From contig JAATFF010000062.1 of assembly GCA_015655335.1 (NCBI GenBank), positions 1-43,227 on the forward strand: 43,227 nt of DNA, in the 5' to 3' direction. This stretch comes from Lysobacterales bacterium. GTDB lineage: Bacteria > Pseudomonadota > Gammaproteobacteria > Xanthomonadales > Rhodanobacteraceae. Under the pieces are notes generated by a model, which saw nothing but the letters and a program-made list of their open reading frames with translations, was not told the origin of the DNA and searched no databases. This document shows, in pieces, positions 1 to 10,597 of this stretch (position 1 is its first letter; every line of letters starts with the position of its first letter). Both the position numbers and the translations under genes were made by a program.

Positions 1-530
1 AGCAGATTGCCTTCCACGCGCTCAGCCAACAGAACAATCGCTTCGGGTACGGCAGTAAGACCGCGCGACGCCAAGCGCGCGCCGATCCAGGATTCCCACT
101 CGTTCGGTCGCGGCGCGTTGAACACCACCACGTTCCCGGCGTTGTCGATCTGCCGCGTCCACGCGCCTTCGTGCTTGTTGCTCCACTCGACTGCGGTGAC
201 CACCAGACTCACATCGGGCGGTGGATTGCCACAGAACTCGGTGATGGCCTTGGCGCCTTCGGTGCCCGGGCGCCCGGTGGGAAGGCGCAAATCGATCAGA
301 CGGCGGCTGGCAAACAGCGACATGCCGGCCGCGGCGCGCGCCAACTCATCCCAATCGAAATGAGCGCCCACATCCAATACATCGCGCTCGGTATAGCCGA
401 GCCTGCGCGCCTGCGCGCGCAACGCATCGGCCGCCTCCAACACCAGCAGTTCTTCGCCGGCCAGCAGATAGACAGGACTCAAACTATCTGCGGCCAGGGC
501 CTTTTGCCACTGCGCGTGGTTGAGCGGCAT
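1..530 (-). CDS. holA: DNA polymerase III delta subunit, C-terminus outside window
   Basis: Reading the minus strand from the ATG at 528-530 gives an open frame running off the left edge, about 176 residues of a protein normally near 340. The N-terminus (MPLNHAQWQKAL, then SPVYLLAGEELLVLEAADAL) matches the first domain of HolA, which opens the beta clamp within the clamp-loader complex during replication. The conserved pattern PVYLl.G.E.lLv.EAAdalR is visible. The gene starts 5 bases after the lptE stop. leuS-lptE-holA is a conserved gammaproteobacterial order, so it is probably the last or next-to-last gene of that transcript. The family assignment is firm; the 3' half cannot be judged here. 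Confidence 0.9.
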   Translation of the reverse strand, partial: MPLNHAQWQKALAADSLSPVYLLAGEELLVLEAADALRAQARRLGYTERDVLDVGAHFDWDELARAAAGMSLFASRRLIDLRLPTGRPGTEGAKAITEFCGNPPPDVSLVVTAVEWSNKHEGAWTRQIDNAGNVVVFNAPRPNEWESWIGARLASRGLTAVPEAIVLLAERVEGNL

Positions 531-535
531 ACGAC

Positions 536-1126
536 TCAGTTATCGTCGATTGACGGAGAATATTGCGGCGGTTCCTGGACGGTACTTGCGTTGGCCGGCA
601 TGGTTCCCACAGCCTGCGCCGCAGCGGCCTCGCCATGTCTGGCGACCGCCTGCAGACGGAACAGAACAGCCTGCACCGCGTCATCGATCAGGCTGCCCTG
701 GATCTCTTCGACCTGAGCCTGGGTTCCGACCGGCTGGCTGGCGTCGTAACTGTATTCGCGCTGCATGTCGATGGACTGGCTAGGCATAATAGATTTGCCA
801 TTGCTATCCGTCGCGTTGAATACCACGTGATAATGCACGGCATATTCGGTGACCTCCGCGACGCCATTGACCGTCAGCGTCTGAACGGTGAAGTTCTGCG
901 CCGGAACATGCAATTCGGCGATACCGGGCCCGCCGCTATCTTCCAAGGTGACGTTAGAGGCAAGCAACGCACGCGCTAGCTTGCGCTGAAAATCGCCGCC
1001 GCCACCCACGGTGATGTGCACGCGCTCCATGCCCTTGGGCAACGCGGCACTTCCGCGCAGATGGAAGCCGCATGCCGCAAGCGCGAGAACAGGCAGCAAC
1101 GAGACAATTTTCAGCATGCGGTTCAT
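536..1126 (-). CDS. lptE: LPS-assembly lipoprotein LptE
   Basis: This 196-residue protein has a short signal peptide ending in the lipobox LAAC (Cys19), so it should be an outer-membrane lipoprotein. After the Cys it reads GFHLRG, the hallmark start of mature LptE (RlpB). LptE plugs the LptD barrel and helps deliver lipopolysaccharide to the cell surface. The middle region (YAVHYHVVFNATDSNGK, then QSIDMQREYSYD) matches the family's beta sheet. The C-terminal tail rich in Ala, Gln and Pro is probably disordered. It sits between leuS (4 bases upstream) and holA (5 bases downstream), which implies co-transcription and supports the call. Confidence 0.92.
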   Translation of the reverse strand: MNRMLKIVSLLPVLALAACGFHLRGSAALPKGMERVHITVGGGGDFQRKLARALLASNVTLEDSGGPGIAELHVPAQNFTVQTLTVNGVAEVTEYAVHYHVVFNATDSNGKSIMPSQSIDMQREYSYDASQPVGTQAQVEEIQGSLIDDAVQAVLFRLQAVARHGEAAAAQAVGTMPANASTVQEPPQYSPSIDDN

Positions 1127-1130
1127 GGAG

Positions 1131-3776
<2,646 letters not shown>

Positions 3777-3882
3777 TTATACGTTTTTCGGCCGCGCCGG
3801 GCGTCCTCGCCCTGCGCCGCACTGAACGCGGCAGACTAGCAGAAATGGGCTAAGGCTTGGGCCGCAGGTGCAGCTCGCCGCA

Positions 3883-4494
3883 TCACCGAGCCGGGCACAT
3901 CGGCACGGTGCCAGCCGCCAAAGCCTGGACCACACTTGCGATTTGCTCCGCCAGTTCGCCCAGCGCCTGCTGATGACCTGCCACCAAACCCGCGTAGTCC
4001 GACCCGACGTTCTCGTTGATCCGGCTGCTGCAGGTCAATACGCCCTCACCTTTCAGTGGGCGCACGGTCCAAGTCGCGTCAATCAACGCGTAGTTGCCGG
4101 GTGAGGAATCGAAACGACGCAAATCGACCTTGATGCGCAACACCGGCTTGCCATCCACCGGCAGACCGCTGCTGATGTCCTGTGCGTTGAGCCGACGCGA
4201 CAAATCCACCGACAGCGCGCCTCGTACCTCATCGGCCAGCGGCGCAATCCAGCGCTCGCTGTTGAGCAGGTCCACAGCCTGGCCACCCTGGCGAACCACC
4301 AACTGCGGTACATCGTCTTGCGCGGGAATACCGACCGGCAGCAATTCGAACTGGAAGCTAGCCGGTGACGGGGCAGCATCGACCTGTGCGTTGTCCGGGG
4401 CAGGAATCAGCGTGTAGTAATGCATCGGCGCGGATGCGCAACCTGCGAGCCAGACTGTGCCGAATGCCGCCATCAGATGTCGTACGCGAATCAT
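3883..4494 (-). CDS. pqiC: PqiC/YmbA family outer-membrane lipoprotein
   Basis: This 203-residue lipoprotein has the lipobox LAGC (Cys19) followed by ASAPMHYYTLIPA. That start is characteristic of the PqiC/YmbA (ABC-type transport auxiliary lipoprotein) family. In E. coli PqiC is anchored in the outer membrane and docks the PqiB tube that bridges the two membranes. The body contains LLPVGIPAQDDVPQLVVR and the ALSVDLSRRL region seen in the family. Its ATG overlaps the pqiB stop by 4 bases, so the two are translationally coupled. The short MCPAR tail is unremarkable. Confidence 0.88.
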   Translation of the reverse strand: MIRVRHLMAAFGTVWLAGCASAPMHYYTLIPAPDNAQVDAAPSPASFQFELLPVGIPAQDDVPQLVVRQGGQAVDLLNSERWIAPLADEVRGALSVDLSRRLNAQDISSGLPVDGKPVLRIKVDLRRFDSSPGNYALIDATWTVRPLKGEGVLTCSSRINENVGSDYAGLVAGHQQALGELAEQIASVVQALAAGTVPMCPAR

Positions 4495-6182
4495 GGCTTG
4501 CTCCCTGGCTGCGGCTTGGCCGCGGGCGGTGCGTTGGATGAATCCGTCTTCGGCGGCGGCGTATCCGCACCACGGCCGCGGATCAGCGCGCTGGGATGAG
4601 CGCCGAGATAATCGGTGAGCGCACGCAACGAGCGGGCCATGCGCTGCAATTCCTCCAGCGTGCCGCTGAGGTTCTGTTGCAATGGCGAGTCGGCCGACAA
4701 CGCACTGTTCGCGGTACCGAGGGTCTGGTTGGCACCCTTCAACGTGTTCTGGAATTCCGGCAACACCTGACCATTGACCTGCTTGAGCGTCTTGTTGAGC
4801 TCCGCCAGCGTGCTATTGAGATTGTTGCCGATACTGTCGAACGGGATCTTCTGGATCTTATCGACGATATCCGCCAGCTGTTCCTGCAATTTGTCGAAGT
4901 TGCCAGGCGCAGTGGGGATTTCCAGCGGCCGCGTATTCGGATCGTAGGCAGCCTTCGGTGCGTTCTTGAGGAAATCGAGCGAAATGAACAGCTGACCCGT
5001 CAGCAGGTTGCCGACCTTCGCCTGCGCACGCAATCCGTGCTCCACAAGCGCACCCATCATGTGGGACAGATCGTCGTTGTCACCCTTCGATTTAGCCAGC
5101 GCGACCAACTTTTCGTGCGCGCGACCGAGGCGATCCGGATACACCACTGCCCCTACGTAAATGGGAAAGTTTCCGGTTTTTTCGTCGTAGTCCATGCGAA
5201 TTGACACGACGTTACCGATGTTGACACCCTGGAATTCGACCGGCGCGTTAACGGTCAGGCCACGAAGCGGCTGATCGAACCGCATGCGGATGTAATGCGG
5301 CTCCCCGTCCGGCGGAGCCATGGCCAAGGTTTGGGTATCGAACAGGGTGAAGCTCGCGTTCTCCGCCGCCGCCGACGTGTTGGGATGCGGACCGGGACCA
5401 TCGAGGAAGGCCACGCCACCGGCCAGCACGGTGGCCAGCGATTGCGTGTTGAGCTTGAGACCGTCGGCACCGAGCGACACATCCACGCCGCTAGCGTTCC
5501 AGAAACGCGAATCCGTGGTCACGAACTTGTCGTAGGGGTTTTCGACGAAGATCTGTACCGAGACGCCCTTGCCGTCGTCGTTCAATCGATAAGAGGCCAC
5601 ACGACCGACCTGCAATCGCCGGAAGTAAACCGGCGAGCCGATATCGAGCGAACCCAAGTCGCCAGCATGCAAGGTGAAGCTTTTACCTTGCGAGTCGTGG
5701 GTCACCGACGGTGGATTTTCCAGGCCGATGAAATCGGTTTGCGGTTGCGTGGAATCGCCGACATCGACGCCGATGAAGGAACCCGACAGCAGCGTATCGA
5801 TGCCCGAAACGCCACCCAGACCGATGCGCGGCCGCACGACCCAGAACCGCGTATCGGACACGGCGATATTGGTCACACTCTTTTCCAGATCGACCTTGAC
5901 GATCACTTTGTGGTGATCGGGCGCCAGATGGATGGTGGTGACCTTGCCGATCACCACGTCCTTGTATTTCACCACTGTCTTTCCGGGCTCCAAACCTTCG
6001 GCCGTCTGAAAACTGATGGTGATAACCGGGCCGCGCTGGACCCACGCATTGATCACCAACGACAAACCAACCAGCGCCGCGATGACCGGCACCAACCAGA
6101 TCAACGATGCATTGACGCGACGATGGCGCACCACCGGTTCGGGCAGATCGTCTCCCACAGTGGGCTTGGTTTCGTCAGTCAT
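4491..6182 (-). CDS. pqiB: MCE-domain intermembrane transport protein PqiB
   Basis: The product has 563 residues, close to the 546 of E. coli PqiB. A single N-terminal membrane helix (about residues 27-48, SLIWLVPVIAALVGLSLVINAW) is followed by three MCE (MlaD-like) domains. The repeats are recognisable by GLEPGKTVVKYKDVVIGKV, then LDIGSPVYFRRLQVGRV, then NAPVEFQGVNIGNVVSI. The C-terminal part is a long helical stretch (about 420-530), followed by a Pro-rich tail. PqiB hexamers form a periplasm-spanning tube proposed to carry lipid between membranes. The gene overlaps pqiC downstream by 4 bases and the second pqiA upstream by 8 bases, so the operon is tightly coupled. Confidence 0.95.
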   Translation of the reverse strand: MTDETKPTVGDDLPEPVVRHRRVNASLIWLVPVIAALVGLSLVINAWVQRGPVITISFQTAEGLEPGKTVVKYKDVVIGKVTTIHLAPDHHKVIVKVDLEKSVTNIAVSDTRFWVVRPRIGLGGVSGIDTLLSGSFIGVDVGDSTQPQTDFIGLENPPSVTHDSQGKSFTLHAGDLGSLDIGSPVYFRRLQVGRVASYRLNDDGKGVSVQIFVENPYDKFVTTDSRFWNASGVDVSLGADGLKLNTQSLATVLAGGVAFLDGPGPHPNTSAAAENASFTLFDTQTLAMAPPDGEPHYIRMRFDQPLRGLTVNAPVEFQGVNIGNVVSIRMDYDEKTGNFPIYVGAVVYPDRLGRAHEKLVALAKSKGDNDDLSHMMGALVEHGLRAQAKVGNLLTGQLFISLDFLKNAPKAAYDPNTRPLEIPTAPGNFDKLQEQLADIVDKIQKIPFDSIGNNLNSTLAELNKTLKQVNGQVLPEFQNTLKGANQTLGTANSALSADSPLQQNLSGTLEELQRMARSLRALTDYLGAHPSALIRGRGADTPPPKTDSSNAPPAAKPQPGSKP

Positions 6183-6798
6183 CTTCGTCCTTGCAATCCC
6201 AAATCAAGCGCGGGTCAAAACTCATCGAGGCCAGCATGGTAAGCACCACGGTGAGACCGAAATACACCACGCCAGGCAACGGCTCCACCTGGCTGAAGAA
6301 GCCGAACTGCACCAATGCCGTGAGCAGCGACACCACGAAAACATCCAGCATCGACCAATAACCGATGAACTCTACCAGCCGATACAGCTTAGCCCGTTGC
6401 GTACGCGCCCAGTTGGTGCCGCGGTGCACGCTCAAGAGCAGCGTGCTCAAGACCAGAAATTTCATCATGGGCACCACGATACTGGCGGTGAAGACGATAA
6501 CGGCGAGATCCGGCGAACCCTTCACCCACAACTCGACTACACCACTGAGTATCGTATTGTCGTCCACGTCGCCCAGACTCACCGTGCGCATGATCGGCAG
6601 CACATTGGCCGGTATGTACAGGAGGAAGGCGGCCACCAGCAGCGCCCAGGTACGACTGCAGCTGGCCGGCTTGCGCCGATGCAGCGCGGCGCCACAACGC
6701 GGGCAGGCAGCATGCTCCACTTGCGTATCGCGGCAAACCAGGCCGCATATATGACAGCCGATCAAACCGAGTTCATGCGCACGCGGCAATGCGCTCAT
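6175..6798 (-). CDS. pqiA: Paraquat-inducible protein A domain protein (second half-size PqiA)
   Basis: The frame is open further upstream, but the ATG at 6798 overlaps the preceding pqiA stop as ATGA and gives a compact 207-residue protein. An N-terminal zinc ribbon (CHICGLVC, then CPRCGAAL) precedes four predicted membrane helices, among them SRTWALLVAAFLLYIPANVL and FIGYWSMLDVFVVSLLTALV. The PqiA signatures IPANVLPIM and YWSMLDVFVV are present. PqiA/LetA proteins are inner-membrane partners of MCE tubes. In E. coli PqiA is one chain of about 417 residues with two such modules; here the modules are separate genes. Confidence 0.93.
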   Translation of the reverse strand: MSALPRAHELGLIGCHICGLVCRDTQVEHAACPRCGAALHRRKPASCSRTWALLVAAFLLYIPANVLPIMRTVSLGDVDDNTILSGVVELWVKGSPDLAVIVFTASIVVPMMKFLVLSTLLLSVHRGTNWARTQRAKLYRLVEFIGYWSMLDVFVVSLLTALVQFGFFSQVEPLPGVVYFGLTVVLTMLASMSFDPRLIWDCKDEDD

Positions 6799-7442
6799 GG
6801 CCCGACCTCCGGAATCTTGTCCCACAACCGACGAAGGTCGATGCCCGAGAAAATGGTGATAAGCAATGCCAGCGCGGCATAGGCGAACACGCCCGCATCG
6901 GGTGTCACATCGAAATACAAATGCGCCTTCACGATGGAAACGAGCACGCCAAGTACAAAGACCTCGCTCATCGTCCAGGGGCCAATGTAGTGCAACACCA
7001 CCATCAACGGCGCAAAGCCCGGAGCGCGCTGCCCGAGACGGCCATAGGCAAGCAACCAGCCCAATAGCAGCATCTTGCACAGCGGGAAGACGAACAGCGT
7101 GCCAGCCGCCAGCACCGCCACCACCTGCGAATGCTCCCGCCACATCATTTCGATGATGCCCCACAAGGTGGTGTGGATCTGTTTACCGTTGAAACCCAGC
7201 GTGATGATCGGCCAGACATTCGCCTGCACAAACACCACCATCACCGTCAGCACCAGCGCAAACATCGCATTGAGGCCGATTCGCTGATGCCGTTCCAGCA
7301 CAGCATGGCAGCGCACACAACGTGCCACATCGCCGCGCGCAAGGGGGCGACGACGGTAGACGGTATCGCAGTGTTCGCAGATCAACAGCGTCGGCGTCAA
7401 TGCTTTTTGCACGTGCTCGATGCTGGAGGACGACGGATTCAT
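6795..7442 (-). CDS. pqiA: Paraquat-inducible protein A domain protein (first half-size PqiA)
   Basis: The 215-residue protein from the ATG at 7442 carries an N-terminal zinc ribbon (CEHC, then CVRC), four predicted membrane helices and the PqiA motif GPWTMSEVFVLGVLVSIVK. It corresponds to the first module of two-module E. coli PqiA. An in-frame ATG at 7496 would add 18 residues lacking family similarity, so the shorter start is preferred. It is the first gene of the pqiA-pqiA-pqiB-pqiC operon, which lies divergent from the thioredoxin gene across about 97 bases. That gap holds a small dyad (CACGG, 3 bases, CCGTG at 7463-7475) of unknown role. Confidence 0.92.
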   Translation of the reverse strand: MNPSSSSIEHVQKALTPTLLICEHCDTVYRRRPLARGDVARCVRCHAVLERHQRIGLNAMFALVLTVMVVFVQANVWPIITLGFNGKQIHTTLWGIIEMMWREHSQVVAVLAAGTLFVFPLCKMLLLGWLLAYGRLGQRAPGFAPLMVVLHYIGPWTMSEVFVLGVLVSIVKAHLYFDVTPDAGVFAYAALALLITIFSGIDLRRLWDKIPEVGP

Positions 7443-7539
7443 ATCGGCGATTCTCGCAAATCCACGGCAACCGTGCCTGCACTTGATATGCTCCATCGCG
7501 CCCCGACCTGTGTGGGGATCATCCTTTGGGAGCTCGTTT

Positions 7540-8403
7540 GTGAACGCCACCGTCACTTCGCATATGTTCGATGTGGACCAGGACAACTTCGAGACGGAGG
7601 TGTTGCAAGCCTCGCTCAAGACCCCGGTATTGGTGGATTTCTGGGCGACCTGGTGCGAACCCTGCAAATCGCTAGGCCCTTTGCTGGAAAAGCTGGCCGT
7701 GGAATACAACGGCGCGTTTCGCCTCGGCAAAGTGGACGTGGACAAGAACCAGGAACTGGCCGGCGTCTTCGGCATCCGCAGTATTCCCACGGTGATGCTG
7801 GTGAAAGACGGCCAGATCCTCGATGGCTTTGCCGGTGCGCTACCCGAAGGGCAGTTGCGCGAATTCCTATCCCGTCACGTGCAACCGCTGGATGGCGAGT
7901 CCGACGAGCCCCCCGAAGAAGCGACTGCCGAATCCCCAGAGCAGGCGATTAACCGCCTGCAACAGGCGATAGCTTCCGAGCCCGATCGCACCGAGCTCAA
8001 GCTCGATCTGGCACTGGCGTTGGCACAAGCCGGCCACGCCTCGGCTGCCGAGACCGAGCTCAATGCCCTGCCCGCCAACCTGGCAATCGACGCGCGCGCT
8101 GTTCGTTTGCGCAGTCAGCTCGATCTGTCCCGCTCGCTCCAGGATGCACCCGCACTGGAAGCACTGCAGCAGCGCGTGCAGGCCAATCCGCAAGATTGGG
8201 AAGCTCACGATCTGCTCGGCGTGCGACTGTTGCTGAGCGACGATCCAGCTGCCGGTCTCGACCATTGGCTCCTGCTACTGGAGCGTGCGCGCGATTGGAA
8301 CGACGGGCAGGCCAAGAAACGCCTACTGGCAGCCTTCAATACGCTCAACGATGCCGAACTCGTCGGCCGCTATCGCAGGCGCATGGCTTCGCTGCTGTTC
8401 TAA
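7540..8403 (+). CDS. cnoX: Thioredoxin-TPR co-chaperone, CnoX/YbbN family
   Basis: The GTG at 7540 has a good ribosome site (GGGAG at 7528-7532, 7-base spacing) and gives 287 residues, close to the 284 of E. coli CnoX. An ATG at 7564 is the alternative. Residues 10-115 form a thioredoxin fold with active site WCEPC (Cys39, Cys42), VDVDKNQELA and the cis-Pro element SIPTVMLVKDG. Residues 140-287 are helical TPR-like repeats ending DAELVGRYRRRMASLLF, the typical family terminus. CnoX holds unfolded proteins under oxidative stress and passes them to GroEL or DnaK. E. coli CnoX lacks the full CxxC; this protein keeps it, so it may also act as a thiol reductase. Confidence 0.93.
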   Translation: MNATVTSHMFDVDQDNFETEVLQASLKTPVLVDFWATWCEPCKSLGPLLEKLAVEYNGAFRLGKVDVDKNQELAGVFGIRSIPTVMLVKDGQILDGFAGALPEGQLREFLSRHVQPLDGESDEPPEEATAESPEQAINRLQQAIASEPDRTELKLDLALALAQAGHASAAETELNALPANLAIDARAVRLRSQLDLSRSLQDAPALEALQQRVQANPQDWEAHDLLGVRLLLSDDPAAGLDHWLLLLERARDWNDGQAKKRLLAAFNTLNDAELVGRYRRRMASLLF

Positions 8404-8436
8404 GCGCCGCGGTCTGCCCTTACCTGAAAATAGAAA

Positions 8437-8456
8437 ACCATACGCATGAGTATGGT
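8437..8456. promoter_or_regulatory. 20-bp near-perfect palindrome upstream of the DUF4442 gene
   Basis: The arms ACCATAC and GTATGGT flank the centre GCATGA; only the pair at positions 8 and 13 fails to match. It lies 31-51 bases before the preferred ATG at 8488, where a dimeric repressor would block transcription. No regulator gene is adjacent, so the binding protein is unknown. Confidence 0.45.
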
Positions 8457-8487
8457 AGGCTTCGCGCACTCCTCTCGAGAGCCCGCT

Positions 8488-8940
8488 ATGCGCGCTTCCA
8501 CCTTTCGCCGGTTGTTGAACCTGTGGCCGCCGTTCCTGTTCAACAGCATTCGCGTGCTGAGCTTGAACGACGATTACACCGAAGCGCGCGTGGTGCTTCG
8601 ATTGCGCCCGTGGAATCGCAATTACGTCCGCACGCAATTCGGCGGCAACCTGTTTGCGATGGCCGATCCGTTCTGGATGCTGCTGATCATCCAACACCTG
8701 GGCAAGGATCATTACGTGTGGGACAAGGCGGGTGCGATCGACTTCGTTGCGCCCGGCCGTGCCGATGTCTATGCCCATTTCAAACTGGAGCCGGGCGTCC
8801 TTGACGAACTGCGCGCCACTGCTGCAAACGGCGAGAAAGTGCTGCGTTGGTTCGAAGTACAACTGAAGACCGCAGCGGGAGAAGTGGTCGCCATCGTGCG
8901 CAAGCAAATCTACGTGCGCCTGAAACCCAGAGATCGCTAG
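8488..8940 (+). CDS. DUF4442 / hotdog-fold thioesterase-like protein
   Basis: The 150-residue product from the ATG at 8488 starts [23 protein letters not shown]. That pattern, a short helix followed by NLWPPF..., is typical of DUF4442 proteins related to the YiiD C-terminal thioesterase fold. The block [24 protein letters not shown] is the conserved helix region; the Asn/Gly-rich loop and Asp are where hotdog thioesterases place catalytic residues. Substrate is unknown. An ATG at 8446 in the same frame falls inside the palindrome at 8437-8456 and is less likely. The gene converges on the SDR gene, sharing a CTAG that supplies both stops. Confidence 0.8.
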   Translation: MRASTFRRLLNLWPPFLFNSIRVLSLNDDYTEARVVLRLRPWNRNYVRTQFGGNLFAMADPFWMLLIIQHLGKDHYVWDKAGAIDFVAPGRADVYAHFKLEPGVLDELRATAANGEKVLRWFEVQLKTAAGEVVAIVRKQIYVRLKPRDR

Positions 8941-9743
8941 GCCTCCATCGCCGGCATCGCGGCCGAACCGGCAAGAATGCCGCCGTCGATGTTGAGCTCG
9001 GTACCCGTCATATAAGCCGCTTCGTCAGACGCCAGCAACAATGCAAGCGCAGCCACCTCTTCGGGCGTGCCGAAACGCCGCATCGGCGTGTCATGCACGC
9101 AGGCGCGCATATTCGCCTCGCGCTCGGGTCCGCGCCCCAGCATCGGTTCCCACATCGGCGTGAGGATCGCGGCCGGATGGATGGAATTGCAGCGAATCGC
9201 AAGCCCTTGCTCTGCGCAATACAACGCGACTGTCTTGGTGTGATTGCGCACCGCAGCCTTGGACGAGGCATACGCCGCCGCCGCGGGAATACCCACCAAG
9301 CCCGAACGCGAAGAAATGTTGATGATCGAACCGCTACCGTGTTCGCGCATCGCACGAATCGCTTGCCGGCAACCCAGAAAGACGCCATCCAGATTGGTGC
9401 GATGAACGGCGTGCCAGTCTTCCAGCGTCGCATGCTCTGGATCATGCAGGCGCATGCCATCCTCGAAACCAGTCACGCCAGCATTGTTGACCAGCACGTC
9501 CAGCCGCCCGTGATCGAGCAGGATCTGCACCATCGCGCGCTTCCAGTCCAGTTCGACGCGGACATCGAGATGGCTGTAAGAAGCGTTCGAGCCGATCGCC
9601 TTCGCCGCCGCCTGTCCTTCCGCGTCGCGAATATCGCTGAGGACGACGTTCGCTCCCTCGCTTGCGAAAACGCGTGCGATGGCTTCGCCGATCCCGCGCG
9701 CAGCACCCGTGACCAATGCCACCTTGCCTTCAAGACGACGCAT
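8937..9743 (-). CDS. Short-chain dehydrogenase/reductase (glucose 1-dehydrogenase-like SDR)
   Basis: The 268-residue classical SDR starts at the ATG at 9743, which is preceded by an AGGGG ribosome site. The NAD(P)-binding motif TGAARGIG is at residues 12-19, NNAG near 86, the catalytic Ser near 145, and YASSK gives Tyr158 and Lys162. The end ([31 protein letters not shown]) is the usual SDR C-terminus. Asp at the end of beta-2 (VLSDIRD) suggests NAD(H) preference. The substrate cannot be told from sequence; family members oxidise or reduce cyclohexanol, steroid, sugar or 3-oxoacyl substrates. It is probably monocistronic, with convergent and divergent neighbours. Confidence 0.92.
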   Translation of the reverse strand: MRRLEGKVALVTGAARGIGEAIARVFASEGANVVLSDIRDAEGQAAAKAIGSNASYSHLDVRVELDWKRAMVQILLDHGRLDVLVNNAGVTGFEDGMRLHDPEHATLEDWHAVHRTNLDGVFLGCRQAIRAMREHGSGSIINISSRSGLVGIPAAAAYASSKAAVRNHTKTVALYCAEQGLAIRCNSIHPAAILTPMWEPMLGRGPEREANMRACVHDTPMRRFGTPEEVAALALLLASDEAAYMTGTELNIDGGILAGSAAMPAMEA

Positions 9744-9919
9744 GCGCTTCCCCTGTTCGCGCTTTGGACAAGCATTCTGGTTCCAAGCGCGCGACTCGCT
9801 CAAGGGCGAGTTGCGTATTTTGCCTACTGCTACCTAGGAATTTTTCCCCAAGGGCGCCGCGACGCGGCTTGCGACTCGCCTACAATGTGCCACCCCCCTC
9901 TTTCCCGCCGGATAACCCC

Positions 9920-10597
9920 ATGCCGCGGCTGCGCGTCAAACGCTATCTCATCACCGGCCTGCTGACCTTCATACCGTTGTGGGTCACGTGGCTGGTCTTC
10001 AAGTTTGTCTTCGGTCTGCTGGCAGGCCTCGGTGCGCCGCTGGTTTCGGCGTTCATGAGTGCGTTGAATCTGTGGGCGCCGCATACGGCCGATTCGTTCA
10101 ACCAAAGTTGGCTGATTTATATCCTTGCATTAGTGCTGACCTTAGTCGCGCTGTACCTGATCGGCTTTCTTGCCAACCGCGTGATCGGGCAACGCATGTT
10201 GCACGCTTTTGACACGCTGCTGCAGCGCATTCCGCTGGTACAGACCATTTATGGCGGCACCAAAAAACTCATGGCTGTGCTGCAAAACAAACCCAGTGGC
10301 CTGCAACGTGTCGTGCTGGTGGACTTTCCACGCAGAGGCATGAAGGTGGTTGGATTTGTCACACGCGTGATGATCGAGGACGGCACGGGCCGCGAAATGG
10401 CCGCCGTCTATATACCGACGACACCCAACCCGACCGGCGGATATCTGGAAGTTGTGCCGGTAGACGAACTCACGCCCACCGATTGGACGATGGACCAGGC
10501 CATGGCCTTTATCATCTCTGGCGGTGCGGTAGCACCCGATACGTTGCCGGCATCGCCGGCTGCCCTGCAGTCCGACAGATCCGAGGATCGTGCATGA
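9920..10597 (+). CDS. DUF502 family inner-membrane protein
   Basis: The 225-residue protein begins MPRLRVKRYLITGLLTFIPLWVTWLV, the diagnostic opening of DUF502 proteins. It has two predicted membrane helices (about 10-40 and 68-90). The family block IPLVQTIYGGTKKL follows at about 110-123, then a soluble domain with VVLVDFPRRGMKVVGFVT and VYIPTTPNPTGGYLEVVP. The function is not established; the family is widespread in Gram-negatives and plants. Its stop overlaps the ATG of the M14 peptidase gene as ATGA, so the two are coupled, although no functional link is known. Confidence 0.9.
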   Translation: MPRLRVKRYLITGLLTFIPLWVTWLVFKFVFGLLAGLGAPLVSAFMSALNLWAPHTADSFNQSWLIYILALVLTLVALYLIGFLANRVIGQRMLHAFDTLLQRIPLVQTIYGGTKKLMAVLQNKPSGLQRVVLVDFPRRGMKVVGFVTRVMIEDGTGREMAAVYIPTTPNPTGGYLEVVPVDELTPTDWTMDQAMAFIISGGAVAPDTLPASPAALQSDRSEDRA

